This document shows, in pieces, positions 49,850-58,848 of a stretch of 64,000 nt of DNA (positions are counted from its first letter, which is position 1; every line of letters starts with the position of its first letter). Source of the stretch: Microbacterium sp. H1-D42 (lineage in GTDB: Bacteria; Actinomycetota; Actinomycetes; Actinomycetales; Microbacteriaceae). The DNA lies in the NCBI RefSeq assembly GCF_022637555.1, contig NZ_CP093342.1, positions 496,001-560,000 on the forward strand, in the 5' to 3' direction. The notes beneath the pieces are model-generated. The model ran no database searches. It was not told the origin of the DNA and saw only the letters and a program-made list of their open reading frames with translations. Both the position numbers and the translations under genes were made by a program.

Positions 49850-52150
49850 TCAGGCGGCCGGGCGCTCGGGATCTAGGTCGAAGTTGTCGTGGAAGACATT
49901 GTCGGGGTCGTACTGACGCTTCAGGGCGCGCAGGCGCTCGAGCGTCTCCGGCGGGAACGCGTCGTGCAGGCGGGCCGGATCCTGATCGGTCTCGAAGCTC
50001 AGATACAGTCCGGTGAAATGCCGGCGCATGGCATCCCAGATCGGGTCGATCCGGTCGGGCGATGACGACATCGCCAGCACCGAGAACTGCGCAGACCGGT
50101 GCGCGAACGCGGTGGCATCCGATGCCACATCCGTCGTCGCCCCGCCAAGGGCGCGGATCTGGAAGAACGAGGTCGCGCCGCGCGTGAGCAGCTGCTCGGC
50201 ATCCGCCGCGAAGGCGGGCGTGATGTGTTCGAGCAGCCCGGACCGGCCGGTCGGCTCGCCGTAACCGGAATGCCCGGTGCGCGGGCCCGCCGTCACCAGA
50301 GAGTCGTACGTCATCAGCATCGCCTGCTGTCCGACGAGCGGTGCGACATCGGCCAGCCGCTGCAGGCGCTCGAGGACCGTGTCCGGATCGTCGGAATCGA
50401 TCACGTTCATCGTCTGCGCGATCATGCCGCCGCCCTGCTGCCCGCCCATGATCAGGAAGCTCGTCGTGTCGCGCGGCGACGCCTCGACGGCGGCGCCCCA
50501 GCGCACCAGGAACCCGGCGATGTCGCCGGCGACGTCGTGCTGCAGCTGGCCGAAGCCGATGTCGCCGACGACGTCGGCCTCGAATTCGAACGCCGTGACG
50601 ATGCCGAAGGCGAAGCCCGCGCCGCGCATTCCCCAGAACAGCTCCGGATGCTGATCCTCGCTCGCCCGGATCTGCGAGCCGTCTGCGAGCACGAGCTCGA
50701 CCGCGCGCACGTGGTCGATGGTCAGCCCGTGCGCGCGGCTGAGGTATCCGACGCCACCTGCGGTCGCGAGTCCGCCGACGCCGACACCGCCGGAGTCGCC
50801 GGACGAGATCGCCCACCCGTGCGGGCGCAGCGCCGCCGCGACGTCGCCCCACCTGGCGCCGGGTTCGATGCGCACCCGGCGGGCCTGCTCATCGAGCACG
50901 GTGATCCCGTGCATCCGACTCAGGTCGATCACCACCCCGCCGTCGTTCGTCGAGCGACCACTGAAGCCGTGCCCGCCGCTGCGCACCGACAGCTCCACCG
51001 ACTGCTGCCGTGCCCACGTGACCGCCGCCGACACGTCGGAGGCGCTGCGCGGACGCAGCACGATGCCCGGTGTGCCGCCCCGCAGATACGTCGACTTCGC
51101 CGCGCCGTAACCGACATCTCCTGGTTCGACGGCGACCTCGGCGAGGGATGCGGGCAGCTTGTCATAGGCGATGCCGGAACGTCGGCGGGCGCGCACCGAC
51201 AGCGGCACGATCGGCCCGATATCGGTGCCGCGGGCGTCACGGTGCTCGGCGACCGCTTCGCGCACCGCTGGCACGACCCTGGTGGCGAAGGTCTCGAGGG
51301 CGGACTCGTCGTCGCCCGAGAGCAGCACGGTCGAGATGCCACCGTCGAGCATCAGCGGCACGAGCTGCTCGACCCACTGCTCCCACGGTCCGTCGAACAG
51401 CGACGAGCCGCCGCCGTCGCGGAAGCGCCCCGAGAGGTTGAGGATGCGCCGGACCTCGCGGGGGCTGCGCCCCATCGAGCGCGCCGCATCGTCGATCACC
51501 GCGTTGCCATCTGCCAGCATCCCGAGCCCAGCCGGCCCGCCTGGCAGTACCCAGCCGTCAGCCTCTCGGCCGATCAGGTCGAGCATCCGCGCCTTGCCGG
51601 CGCCGATGTGCAGCGGAATCCGGTGTGCCGGCGCGGGGCCGCGGTCTGCGCCGGTCACGCGATGGTGCTCGCCGCGCACGTGCAGCGGCGTCGACCGGCT
51701 GAGATCCCACACGCCGCGGAAGATCTCGATCGCCTCTTCCAGGGCAGTCACCGATTCGCCTGGTGACAGCCGCGAAGCGCCCATGGCGGTCATCGCGTCC
51801 CAGAACGCACCGGCGCCAAGGGCCAGCTCGACCCGCCCCTCGGACAGCAGGTCAAGGCTCGCGGCCGCGCGCGCGACCACGGCCGGCGGTCGCATCGGCA
51901 CGTTCAGCACGTTGGGGGAGAGGCGGATGCGCTCTGTGGCACCCGCGATCCAGCTGAGCAGCGTCCACGTCTCGTGGAAGCGCGGCTGATAGGGGTGGTC
52001 CTGCACCGTGACCAGGTCGAGGCCGAGCTCTTCGCTGCGCTGGGCGAGGCGCACAGGGACGAGCGGGTCGCCGGCGGCGTCGCCAAAGGGTGCAGAGCCG
52101 TTGAGGGGCGTGATCGAGCTGCCGAAGAGCAGTGGCTGTCCGTAGTCCAT
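49850..52150 (-). CDS. Fusion: LLM flavin oxidoreductase + FAD-linked BBE oxidase
   Basis: 766 residues. Residues 1 to about 290 are a luciferase-like oxidoreductase (LVTVQDHPYQPRFHETWTLL, LGAGAFWDAMTAMGASRLSP) closely related to the next gene upstream. From about 330 on it is a berberine-bridge/VAO-type oxidase: PRSASDVSAAVTWARQQSVE, RSGGHGFSGRSTNDGG with the histidine that usually carries FAD covalently, GVGVGGLATAGGVGYLSRAHG, and the C-terminal YDPDNVFHDNFDL. Two flavin sites in one chain suggests coupled redox steps on a shared substrate. ATG 52150 is 8 nt after the upstream stop. Confidence 0.88.
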   Translation of the reverse strand: MDYGQPLLFGSSITPLNGSAPFGDAAGDPLVPVRLAQRSEELGLDLVTVQDHPYQPRFHETWTLLSWIAGATERIRLSPNVLNVPMRPPAVVARAAASLDLLSEGRVELALGAGAFWDAMTAMGASRLSPGESVTALEEAIEIFRGVWDLSRSTPLHVRGEHHRVTGADRGPAPAHRIPLHIGAGKARMLDLIGREADGWVLPGGPAGLGMLADGNAVIDDAARSMGRSPREVRRILNLSGRFRDGGGSSLFDGPWEQWVEQLVPLMLDGGISTVLLSGDDESALETFATRVVPAVREAVAEHRDARGTDIGPIVPLSVRARRRSGIAYDKLPASLAEVAVEPGDVGYGAAKSTYLRGGTPGIVLRPRSASDVSAAVTWARQQSVELSVRSGGHGFSGRSTNDGGVVIDLSRMHGITVLDEQARRVRIEPGARWGDVAAALRPHGWAISSGDSGGVGVGGLATAGGVGYLSRAHGLTIDHVRAVELVLADGSQIRASEDQHPELFWGMRGAGFAFGIVTAFEFEADVVGDIGFGQLQHDVAGDIAGFLVRWGAAVEASPRDTTSFLIMGGQQGGGMIAQTMNVIDSDDPDTVLERLQRLADVAPLVGQQAMLMTYDSLVTAGPRTGHSGYGEPTGRSGLLEHITPAFAADAEQLLTRGATSFFQIRALGGATTDVASDATAFAHRSAQFSVLAMSSSPDRIDPIWDAMRRHFTGLYLSFETDQDPARLHDAFPPETLERLRALKRQYDPDNVFHDNFDLDPERPAA

Positions 52151-52158
52151 GCTGGGAC

Positions 52159-53055
52159 TCAGGCGCGCTCGGCGGCGACCAGCGCTCGGGCGGCCGGAGC
52201 GACCTCCTGGCCGTACAGCGCGATCGCGTTGGGGTCGTCACCGGCGAGGATGAACCCGGTCATGCCGTACTCCAGCGCGAGCACGGCGAGCTGCTCGGCC
52301 CATTGCGCAGGGGGTCCCACCAGCAGCTGCTGGCTCGTCTCGGCCGCGAAGCGTCCGTTGATGTTCACCAGTCGACGGATCGCACGCGGATCGCGACCTG
52401 CGCCGGCGGCGGCATCGTCGATGCGTGCGTTGGCGTCTGTCAGTTCGTCGAGGCTCTTCATGTAGCCCATCGACGGCAGCCAGCCGTCGGCCTTGCGACC
52501 GATCAGGCGCAGCATCCGTGGCTTGAGTGCGCCCAGCCAGATGCCGATATCGTGTGCCGGGGCGGGTCCGCGCTTCGCCCCGACGACCTGGTGGTGCTTG
52601 CCGTCGACGACGAGGCGCTCGGGGTTGCCGGCATCCCAGATGCCGCGGATGATGTCGATGCCCTCCTCGAGAGCGGTCACCGACTCGCCGGGGGTGAGGC
52701 GCTCGCCGCCCATGGCGACGATCGGGTCCCAGAACCCGCCGGCGCCCAGGCCCAGCTCCACACGTCCGCCGCTGAGCAGGTCGAGGCTGGCGGCGGCGCG
52801 CGCGAGCACGGCAGGCCCGCGCAGCGGCAGGTTGATCACATTGCCCGAGAGGTGGATGCGCGAGGTCTTCGCCGCCACGTAGCTCAGCAGCGTCCACGTG
52901 TCGAGGAACCCTGGCTGGTACGGATGATCCTGGAACGTCGCGAGGTCGAGACCGGCGGCCTCGGACGCCTGGGCGAGCTGCACCGCGTGCTGCGGCACCT
53001 GGTTCGTCGGGGTGATGAATGTGCCGAAGAGCAGGTCATGGCCGTAGTCCGTCAT
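52159..53055 (-). CDS. LLM-class flavin/F420-dependent oxidoreductase
   Basis: 298 residues: MTDYGHDLLFGTFITPTNQV, LATFQDHPYQPGFLDTWTLLSYVA, LDLLSGGRVELGLGAGGFWD and WLGALKPRMLRLIGRKADGW. Its sequence aligns along its full length with the N-terminal part of the fused gene downstream, so the pair looks like a tandem duplication followed by fusion. Substrate unknown; with F420 genes nearby the cofactor could be F420 or FMN. ATG 53055 has a G-run upstream but at very short spacing. Confidence 0.85.
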   Translation of the reverse strand: MTDYGHDLLFGTFITPTNQVPQHAVQLAQASEAAGLDLATFQDHPYQPGFLDTWTLLSYVAAKTSRIHLSGNVINLPLRGPAVLARAAASLDLLSGGRVELGLGAGGFWDPIVAMGGERLTPGESVTALEEGIDIIRGIWDAGNPERLVVDGKHHQVVGAKRGPAPAHDIGIWLGALKPRMLRLIGRKADGWLPSMGYMKSLDELTDANARIDDAAAGAGRDPRAIRRLVNINGRFAAETSQQLLVGPPAQWAEQLAVLALEYGMTGFILAGDDPNAIALYGQEVAPAARALVAAERA

Positions 53056-53199
53056 ACCCCCAGTCAACAGCCCGAGACCGCGGAATCTTCCCGCGGCACG
53101 CACCCGACGCGCGACACCCATGAAAGATCGACAGACCTGAATGGTCATCATCGTAAACATTCGCTTTTCTTTATGAGTGTCAGGAGTCATCCTGAGACC
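53056..53199. promoter_or_regulatory. Divergent region between LLM operon and putA2
   Basis: 144 bp, AT-richer near putA2. It has a small inverted repeat CCGCGG-N6-CCCGCGG-like at 53078-53098, possible promoter elements TCGACA (53128-53133) and GTAAAC (53153-53158) with long spacing, and AGGAG at 53182-53186 before the putA2 ATG. Confidence 0.35.
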
Positions 53200-56100
53200 A
53201 TGACCACCCCTGTGCTCCCCGCCTCCGACACCCACGCCGAGCTGGCCGCGCTCGCCGACGATGCCGTCGCGCTCGTGCGCCGGTGGCTGATCGAAAGCCG
53301 CGACGTGCCGGTGGATGCTGCCGCGCAGCGTCTCGCCGGCGTGCTGCGCGATGAGAACGGCCTCGACTTCACGGTCGGCTTCGTCGACGGCGTCGTGCGC
53401 CCCGAAGACACGAAGGTCGCCGCCCGCAACCTGCGTGAGATCGTGCCGCTCACCCCGAAGTTCCTGCCGGCTCCGTTGCGCGGCGCCATCGCGCTCGGCG
53501 GCGCGTTCGCGCCGATCTTCCCCGGCATCGTCGTGCCGATCAGCCGCCGCGTGCTGCGCAGCATGGTGCGCCACCTCATCGTCGACGCGCGCGACGCCCA
53601 ACTCGGGTCGGCGATCCGTCGCATCCGCTCCGCCGAGAACGTGCGTCTGAACGTCAACCTGCTCGGCGAGGCCATCCTCGGCCGGGAAGAGGCAGGGCGT
53701 CGCCTGGCCGGCACCCGCCGCCTGCTCGAGCGCGACGACGTCGACTACGTCTCGATCAAGGTGTCGTCCACGGTCGCCCCGCACAGCCCGTGGGCCTTCG
53801 ACGAGGCGGTCACCGACGCCATCGAGGCGCTGCACCCGCTGTACGAGGTCGCCGCCAAGAAGCAGACCTTCATCAACCTCGACATGGAGGAGTACAAGGA
53901 CCTCGACCTCACCATCGCGGTCTTCACCGGCATCCTCGACCGTCCGGAGTTCCAGAACCTCGAGGCCGGCATCGTGCTGCAGGCCTACCTGCCCGATGCT
54001 CTCGGCGCGATGATCCGTCTGCAGGAGTGGGCAGCCGCCCGCGTCGCCGCCGGTGGAGCGTCGATCAAGGTGCGCGTCGTGAAGGGCGCCAACCTGCCGA
54101 TGGAGGTCGTGGACGCCGAGACGCACGGCTGGGAGCTCGCGACCTGGTCGAGCAAGCAGGAGTCGGATGCCTCGTACAAGGCCGTCCTGGACTACTCGCT
54201 CACCCCGGAGCGCGTGCAGAACGTGCGCATCGGCGTGGCCGGTCACAACCTGTTCGACATCGCCCTCGCCTGGCTGCTCGCCGAGCAGCGCGGCGCCACG
54301 AGCGGCATCGAGTTCGAGATGCTGCTCGGCATGGCCTCCGCACAGGCCGAGGTCGTCAAGCGCACCGTCGGCTCGCTGCTGCTGTACACGCCGGTCGTGC
54401 ACCCCGACGAGTTCGACGTCGCGATCGCGTACCTGATCCGTCGCCTCGAAGAGGGTGCGAGCCAGGAGAACTTCATGTCGGCGGTCTTCGACCTCGACGC
54501 CGACCCCGCCCTGTTCGAGCGCGAGAAGCAGCGCTTCCTGGCATCCGTCACCTCGATGCCCACCGAGGTGCCTGGTCCGAACCGCGTGCAGAACCGCTCG
54601 GTCGCCGCCGCACCCGCACCGCTCGACGGATTCGCCAACACCCCCGACACCGACCCGTCGCTGGCGGCCAACCGTGCCTGGGGCGACGCGATCCGCGCAC
54701 GCATGCAGGGCTCGACGCTCGGCGATGACACGGTCGCCGCGAACACCCTGAACGCGGCCGCGCAGGTCGCCGATCGGATCAAGAACGGTGTCGCCGCCGG
54801 TGAGGCCTGGCGTGCGCTTGGCGCCGCCGGTCGCGCCGAGATCCTGCACCGCGCCGGCGACGTGCTCGAGGCGCGCCGCGGCGAGCTGCTCGAGGTGATG
54901 GGCTCTGAAGCCGGCAAGGTCATCGAACAGGGCGACCCCGAGGTCTCCGAGGCGATCGACTTCGCGCACTACTACGCCGAGAGCGCCAAGAAGCTGGCAG
55001 ATGTCGACGGCGCTGTCATGAGCGCCGTCGGACTGACCGTCGTCACCCCGCCGTGGAACTTCCCCGTCGCCATCCCCGCCGGTTCGGTGCTGTCGGCTCT
55101 GGCCACCGGCTCGCCGGTGATCATCAAGCCCGCACGCCAGGCCCGCCGCTCGGGCGCCGTTATGGTCGAGGCGCTGTGGGAGGCCGGCGTGCCGCGCGAC
55201 GTGCTGCAGTACGTGCAGCTCGACGGACGCGAGCTCGGCACCCAGCTGGTCAGCGACCCGGCCGTGGGACGGGTGATCCTCACCGGTGGCTACGAGACCG
55301 CAGAGCTGTTCCGCGGCTTCCGCCAGGACCTGCCGCTGCTCGCCGAGACGAGCGGCAAGAACGCGCTCATCGTCACTCCGTCCGCCGACCTCGACCTCGC
55401 AGCCAAGGACGTGGTGTACTCGGCGTTCGGCCACGCCGGGCAGAAGTGCTCGGCAGCATCCCTCGTCGTGCTGGTCGGCTCGGTCGCGAAGTCCGAGCGC
55501 TTCCGCCGTCAGCTGCTCGACGCGGTCAGCGCGTACGAGGTCGGCGACCCCAGCATCGGGTCCACCCGCATCGGACCCCTGATCGCCCCCGCCGAGGGCA
55601 AGCTGCTGGGCGCCCTCACCCAGCTGCACCCCGGCCAGTCGTGGATGATCGAGCCCGAGAAGCTCGACGCCGACGGCCAGCTGTGGCGTCCTGGCATCCG
55701 CGAGGGCGTGCAGCCAGGCAGCGAGTTCCACCTCGTCGAGTACTTCGGCCCTGTGCTCGGCGTCATGACCGCCGAAACGCTCGACGAGGCCATCGACATC
55801 GTCAACACCATCGAGTACGGCCTGACCTCGGGTCTGCACTCGCTCGACGAGGCCGAGATCCAGCTGTGGCTCTCACGCATCGAGGCCGGCAACGTCTACG
55901 TCAACCGCGGCACCACCGGCGCGATCGTGCAGCGTCAGCCGTTCGGCGGATGGAAGAAGGCCGCCGTCGGCGCCGGCTCCAAGGCCGGCGGACCGAACTA
56001 CCTCGTCGGGCTCTCGGAGTGGTCGGATGCCCCTGCGCTGACCACCCGCCCGCTCGACGAGCTCGGCCTGTCGGCCGCGAAGCTCGTCGATGGCGCTGAT

Positions 56101-56640
56101 GCCGAGTGGCTGCGCGGCGCGCTGGCCACCGACATCGACGCCTGGGCTTCGGAGTTCGGCGTCGTCCGCGACGCCACCGGACTCGAGACCGAGCAGAACT
56201 CGCTGCGCTACCAGGCGATCCCGGCGGCGATCCGCTTCGAGGGCGACCGCGTCGCCGAGCTGATCCGCGTCGCCGCCGCCGGCGTGCGCGCAGGTTCCCG
56301 CGTGACCCTCAGCACGGCATCCGCCCTGCCGACCCCTGTGGTCACCTGGCTGGGTTCGCATGATGTCGTCGTCGTGACGGAGGATGCTGACGCGTGGGGC
56401 GTGCACGCACGGCGCCTCGCGGGTGCCGGCGGCCGGGTGCGCCTCGTCGGCGTGGATGCCGGTGCGACAGCATTCGCCGTGAACGGCTCCCCGAGCCTGG
56501 CGATCTACGCGAACCCGGTCGTCGCCGCCGGCCGCGTCGAGCTGCTGACGTTCCTGCGCGAGCAGGCCGTCTCGGTCACCGCGCACCGCTTCGGCACCCC
56601 GCACCGCTACGAGATTCCGCTGCTCGCACCAGTGCGCTGA
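53200..56640 (+). CDS. putA: Bifunctional proline dehydrogenase / P5C dehydrogenase, copy 2
   Basis: 1146 residues, same layout as copy 1: proline dehydrogenase (FINLDMEEYKDLDLTIAVF, IRRLEEGASQENFMSAVF), a short linker, P5C dehydrogenase (TPPWNFPVAIPAGSVLSAL, LAETSGKNALIVTPS, Cys750 in GHAGQKCSAAS, RQPFGGWKKAAVGAGSKAG) and a C-terminal domain ending LLAPVR. No DNA-binding domain. The codon use is more biased toward C at third positions than copy 1, which suggests this may be the more highly expressed form. ATG 53200 is preferred over 53173, which has no ribosome site. Divergent from the LLM operon. Confidence 0.95.
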   Translation: MTTPVLPASDTHAELAALADDAVALVRRWLIESRDVPVDAAAQRLAGVLRDENGLDFTVGFVDGVVRPEDTKVAARNLREIVPLTPKFLPAPLRGAIALGGAFAPIFPGIVVPISRRVLRSMVRHLIVDARDAQLGSAIRRIRSAENVRLNVNLLGEAILGREEAGRRLAGTRRLLERDDVDYVSIKVSSTVAPHSPWAFDEAVTDAIEALHPLYEVAAKKQTFINLDMEEYKDLDLTIAVFTGILDRPEFQNLEAGIVLQAYLPDALGAMIRLQEWAAARVAAGGASIKVRVVKGANLPMEVVDAETHGWELATWSSKQESDASYKAVLDYSLTPERVQNVRIGVAGHNLFDIALAWLLAEQRGATSGIEFEMLLGMASAQAEVVKRTVGSLLLYTPVVHPDEFDVAIAYLIRRLEEGASQENFMSAVFDLDADPALFEREKQRFLASVTSMPTEVPGPNRVQNRSVAAAPAPLDGFANTPDTDPSLAANRAWGDAIRARMQGSTLGDDTVAANTLNAAAQVADRIKNGVAAGEAWRALGAAGRAEILHRAGDVLEARRGELLEVMGSEAGKVIEQGDPEVSEAIDFAHYYAESAKKLADVDGAVMSAVGLTVVTPPWNFPVAIPAGSVLSALATGSPVIIKPARQARRSGAVMVEALWEAGVPRDVLQYVQLDGRELGTQLVSDPAVGRVILTGGYETAELFRGFRQDLPLLAETSGKNALIVTPSADLDLAAKDVVYSAFGHAGQKCSAASLVVLVGSVAKSERFRRQLLDAVSAYEVGDPSIGSTRIGPLIAPAEGKLLGALTQLHPGQSWMIEPEKLDADGQLWRPGIREGVQPGSEFHLVEYFGPVLGVMTAETLDEAIDIVNTIEYGLTSGLHSLDEAEIQLWLSRIEAGNVYVNRGTTGAIVQRQPFGGWKKAAVGAGSKAGGPNYLVGLSEWSDAPALTTRPLDELGLSAAKLVDGADAEWLRGALATDIDAWASEFGVVRDATGLETEQNSLRYQAIPAAIRFEGDRVAELIRVAAAGVRAGSRVTLSTASALPTPVVTWLGSHDVVVVTEDADAWGVHARRLAGAGGRVRLVGVDAGATAFAVNGSPSLAIYANPVVAAGRVELLTFLREQAVSVTAHRFGTPHRYEIPLLAPVR

Positions 56641-56659
56641 GCCGCGCGAGAGCACCCTG

Positions 56660-56695
56660 CTGACGGGCCGGAGGCGACTATCCCCGGCCCGTCAG
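56660..56695 (+). terminator. Hairpin after putA2
   Basis: CTGACGGGCCGG and CCGGCCCGTCAG form a perfect 12-bp stem around a 12-nt loop, 19 bp after the putA2 stop. No T-run follows, as is common for terminators in high-GC actinobacteria. Confidence 0.65.
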
Positions 56696-56747
56696 CCGCT
56701 CACAGGCTCTGCGCCTCATGGCATACTGAACGCCGACGAAGGCGAGG

Positions 56748-57890
56748 ATGCACGTGGCGAGACCCCCAGCCCGCACCCCGAGCACACTGCGCACCCCGAA
56801 CGCGAAGGCGATCCTGGAGGCGCTGGCACGACGAGGCCCGCTGACCAGGGCCCAGCTGATGCACCAGACGGGACTGTCGCGCGGCGCCGTCGCCCCGTCG
56901 CTGCGGTCGCTCGAGTCGCGGGATCTCATCGTCTCCGCCGGCACGGCTTCGCCCAGCGGCGAGCACGCGGCCAAGGGTCCTGCCGCCATGCGCGTGGCGC
57001 TCAACCCGCGTCTCGGCTTCGCCGTGGCAGTGCACCTCGACCATCACGACGCCCATGTCGCGCTCGTCGACGCCACCGGCGCGGTGCGCGCCGAGGCCCA
57101 CGCCCCGCTGTCGGCGGCATACGACCGACTCGATGTCATCACGGCGCTGATCGAGGAGTGCACTGGCGGCGTCGCGCCGTTGCATGCCGCTGTCGTGGCC
57201 GCCCCAGGCATCGTCACCAGGGACGGCGAGATCCGCGACGACTCCGGCCCCGACGGCGGCGCGTTCCGTGCCGCGCTGGCCGAGCGGGTCGGATGCCCGG
57301 TGCGCATCGAGAACGACGTGAGCCTGGCAGCGCTCGCGGAGCTCGCCGGCGAACTCGGCACGCAGCACTCCAGCTTCGCCCTGCTGCTGCTGGACGGTGG
57401 ACTCGGTGCGGCATTCGTCCTGGACGGCGTTCTGCGCCGCGGCGCCTCCGGCATGGCCGGTGAGGTGCAGTACCTGCCGCAGACGCCGCTGCCGCTCGGA
57501 GCACCGGTGGTCGGGGAGGTCGTCACCGCCGACCTTGCCAGCGGCGTCGGCCGCGACCCGTCTCTGCCGCTGCTCGCTCATCTCGAGGCCGCAGCGACCG
57601 GCGATCCTGCCGCGCACAGCATGATCTCCGAGATCGCCCGCCGTCTCACTGTCGTCGCCGGCACCGTCTCGCTCGTCATCGATCCAGGCATCTTCGTGCT
57701 CGCGGGGCTCGCCGCGCACCCGGTGATGTTCGACGCGATCCAGCATGCTGCGCAGGCGTGGGAGGAGCGGCTGCCGCTGCGCTTCACCACCTCGGCGTTC
57801 GGACGGGAGGCGCCGCTGGTCGGTGCCGTGCACGAGGCGACCGTCGAGCTGCAGGCCGCCCTCTTCTCACCCGACGACCGGAAGCACTGA
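56748..57890 (+). CDS. ROK-family transcriptional regulator
   Basis: 380 residues. N-terminal winged helix (NAKAILEALARRGPLTRAQLM, TGLSRGAVAPSLRSLESRDL, about 18-60) followed by a ROK sugar-kinase-like domain (VAVHLDHHDAHVALVDATG, VAAPGIVTRDGEI, ENDVSLAALAELAGELG, GASGMAGEVQYLP). The zinc-binding CxCG motif typical of ROK kinases is absent, consistent with a regulator. It heads an operon with a ChbG-like deacetylase and a GPH sugar carrier, which it presumably controls in response to a sugar. AAGGCGAGG lies before ATG 56748. Confidence 0.88.
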   Translation: MHVARPPARTPSTLRTPNAKAILEALARRGPLTRAQLMHQTGLSRGAVAPSLRSLESRDLIVSAGTASPSGEHAAKGPAAMRVALNPRLGFAVAVHLDHHDAHVALVDATGAVRAEAHAPLSAAYDRLDVITALIEECTGGVAPLHAAVVAAPGIVTRDGEIRDDSGPDGGAFRAALAERVGCPVRIENDVSLAALAELAGELGTQHSSFALLLLDGGLGAAFVLDGVLRRGASGMAGEVQYLPQTPLPLGAPVVGEVVTADLASGVGRDPSLPLLAHLEAAATGDPAAHSMISEIARRLTVVAGTVSLVIDPGIFVLAGLAAHPVMFDAIQHAAQAWEERLPLRFTTSAFGREAPLVGAVHEATVELQAALFSPDDRKH

Positions 57891-57891
57891 C

Positions 57892-58848
57892 ATGCCAGCT
57901 TCACTCATCGAACGCCTTGGCCACCCTGCCGACACGCGTGCGATCATCCTCAACGCCGACGACTTCGGCATGTGCCGCGCGGCGAACACCGCGATCTCAG
58001 AACTGCTCGACGCGGGGCACCTCGACTCGACGACGATCATGATGCCGTGCTCGTGGGCAGCCGGAGCCGCGTCCTTCGCCGCGCGCCGTCACGACCTCGA
58101 CGTCGGGGTGCACCTCGTGCTCACCAGCGAATGGGACAGGTACCGCTGGCGGCCGCTCACCGGCATCCTCTCCTCCCTCGTCGATGCGGACGGCTACTTC
58201 CCGCGCACGGTGCTCGAGGTGGAGCGGCAGGCCGACGAGGACGACGTCGTGGCCGAGCTGGGTCTGCAGGTCGAGGCGGCGATCGCCGCCGGCATCGACG
58301 TGACGCACCTCGACAACCACATGGGATCCGTGTACGGACTCGAAACAGGGCGGAACTTCCTTGGACCCGTCTTCGCCCTCGCAGCGAGCCACGGGCTGCC
58401 GTTCCGGCTGCCGCGGTACGCGCAGGGCTATGGTCTGGACCCTGCGCTGCAGCCCGTGCTCGATGAGGCGACGGCCGCCGCGGATGCCGCCGGCGTGGTC
58501 ATCCCCGACCGCAGCTGGACGCACCCGTTCGAGCTGGTCGGAGACGGCACCGCTCAGCAGCAGACCTACGAGGACGTGCGCGACGACTTCATCGAGTTGC
58601 TTCGCGCGGTGCCGGCGGGGGTGACCGAGGTGTACCTGCACCCGATGTTCGATGGGCCTGGTCTGCGCGGCACTGTCGACTACGCGGCCGTCAAGCGCGG
58701 CTACGAGACGCGGCTGCTCACCGACCCCGTCGTCGCGCAGACGCTCGCCGACGAGGGCCTGATCAGGATCGGCTGGCGGGCGCTGCGCGACCTGCAGCGC
58801 GGGGCGGATGCTGCGCCGGTGGATGCTGTGGACGGCGCGCCCAGATGA
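57892..58848 (+). CDS. ChbG/YdjC-family carbohydrate deacetylase
   Basis: 318 residues. Metal and catalytic motifs of the family are clear: ILNADDFGMCRAANTAI (Asp-Asp about 22-23), GVHLVLTSEWDRYRW, VTHLDNHMGSVYG with the His ligands, and EVYLHPMFDGPGLRG near 245. ChbG removes an acetyl group from chitobiose-type oligosaccharides before they are degraded. ATG 57892 is one base after the ROK stop, and its stop overlaps the transporter start by 4 nt, so the three genes are coupled. Confidence 0.9.
   Translation: MPASLIERLGHPADTRAIILNADDFGMCRAANTAISELLDAGHLDSTTIMMPCSWAAGAASFAARRHDLDVGVHLVLTSEWDRYRWRPLTGILSSLVDADGYFPRTVLEVERQADEDDVVAELGLQVEAAIAAGIDVTHLDNHMGSVYGLETGRNFLGPVFALAASHGLPFRLPRYAQGYGLDPALQPVLDEATAAADAAGVVIPDRSWTHPFELVGDGTAQQQTYEDVRDDFIELLRAVPAGVTEVYLHPMFDGPGLRGTVDYAAVKRGYETRLLTDPVVAQTLADEGLIRIGWRALRDLQRGADAAPVDAVDGAPR

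Noticed and set aside
52159..55839. Very long leftward open frame across the putA2 gene
   Set aside because: Antisense shadow of putA2 caused by high GC; only its last 298 codons (from ATG 53055) are a real LLM gene.
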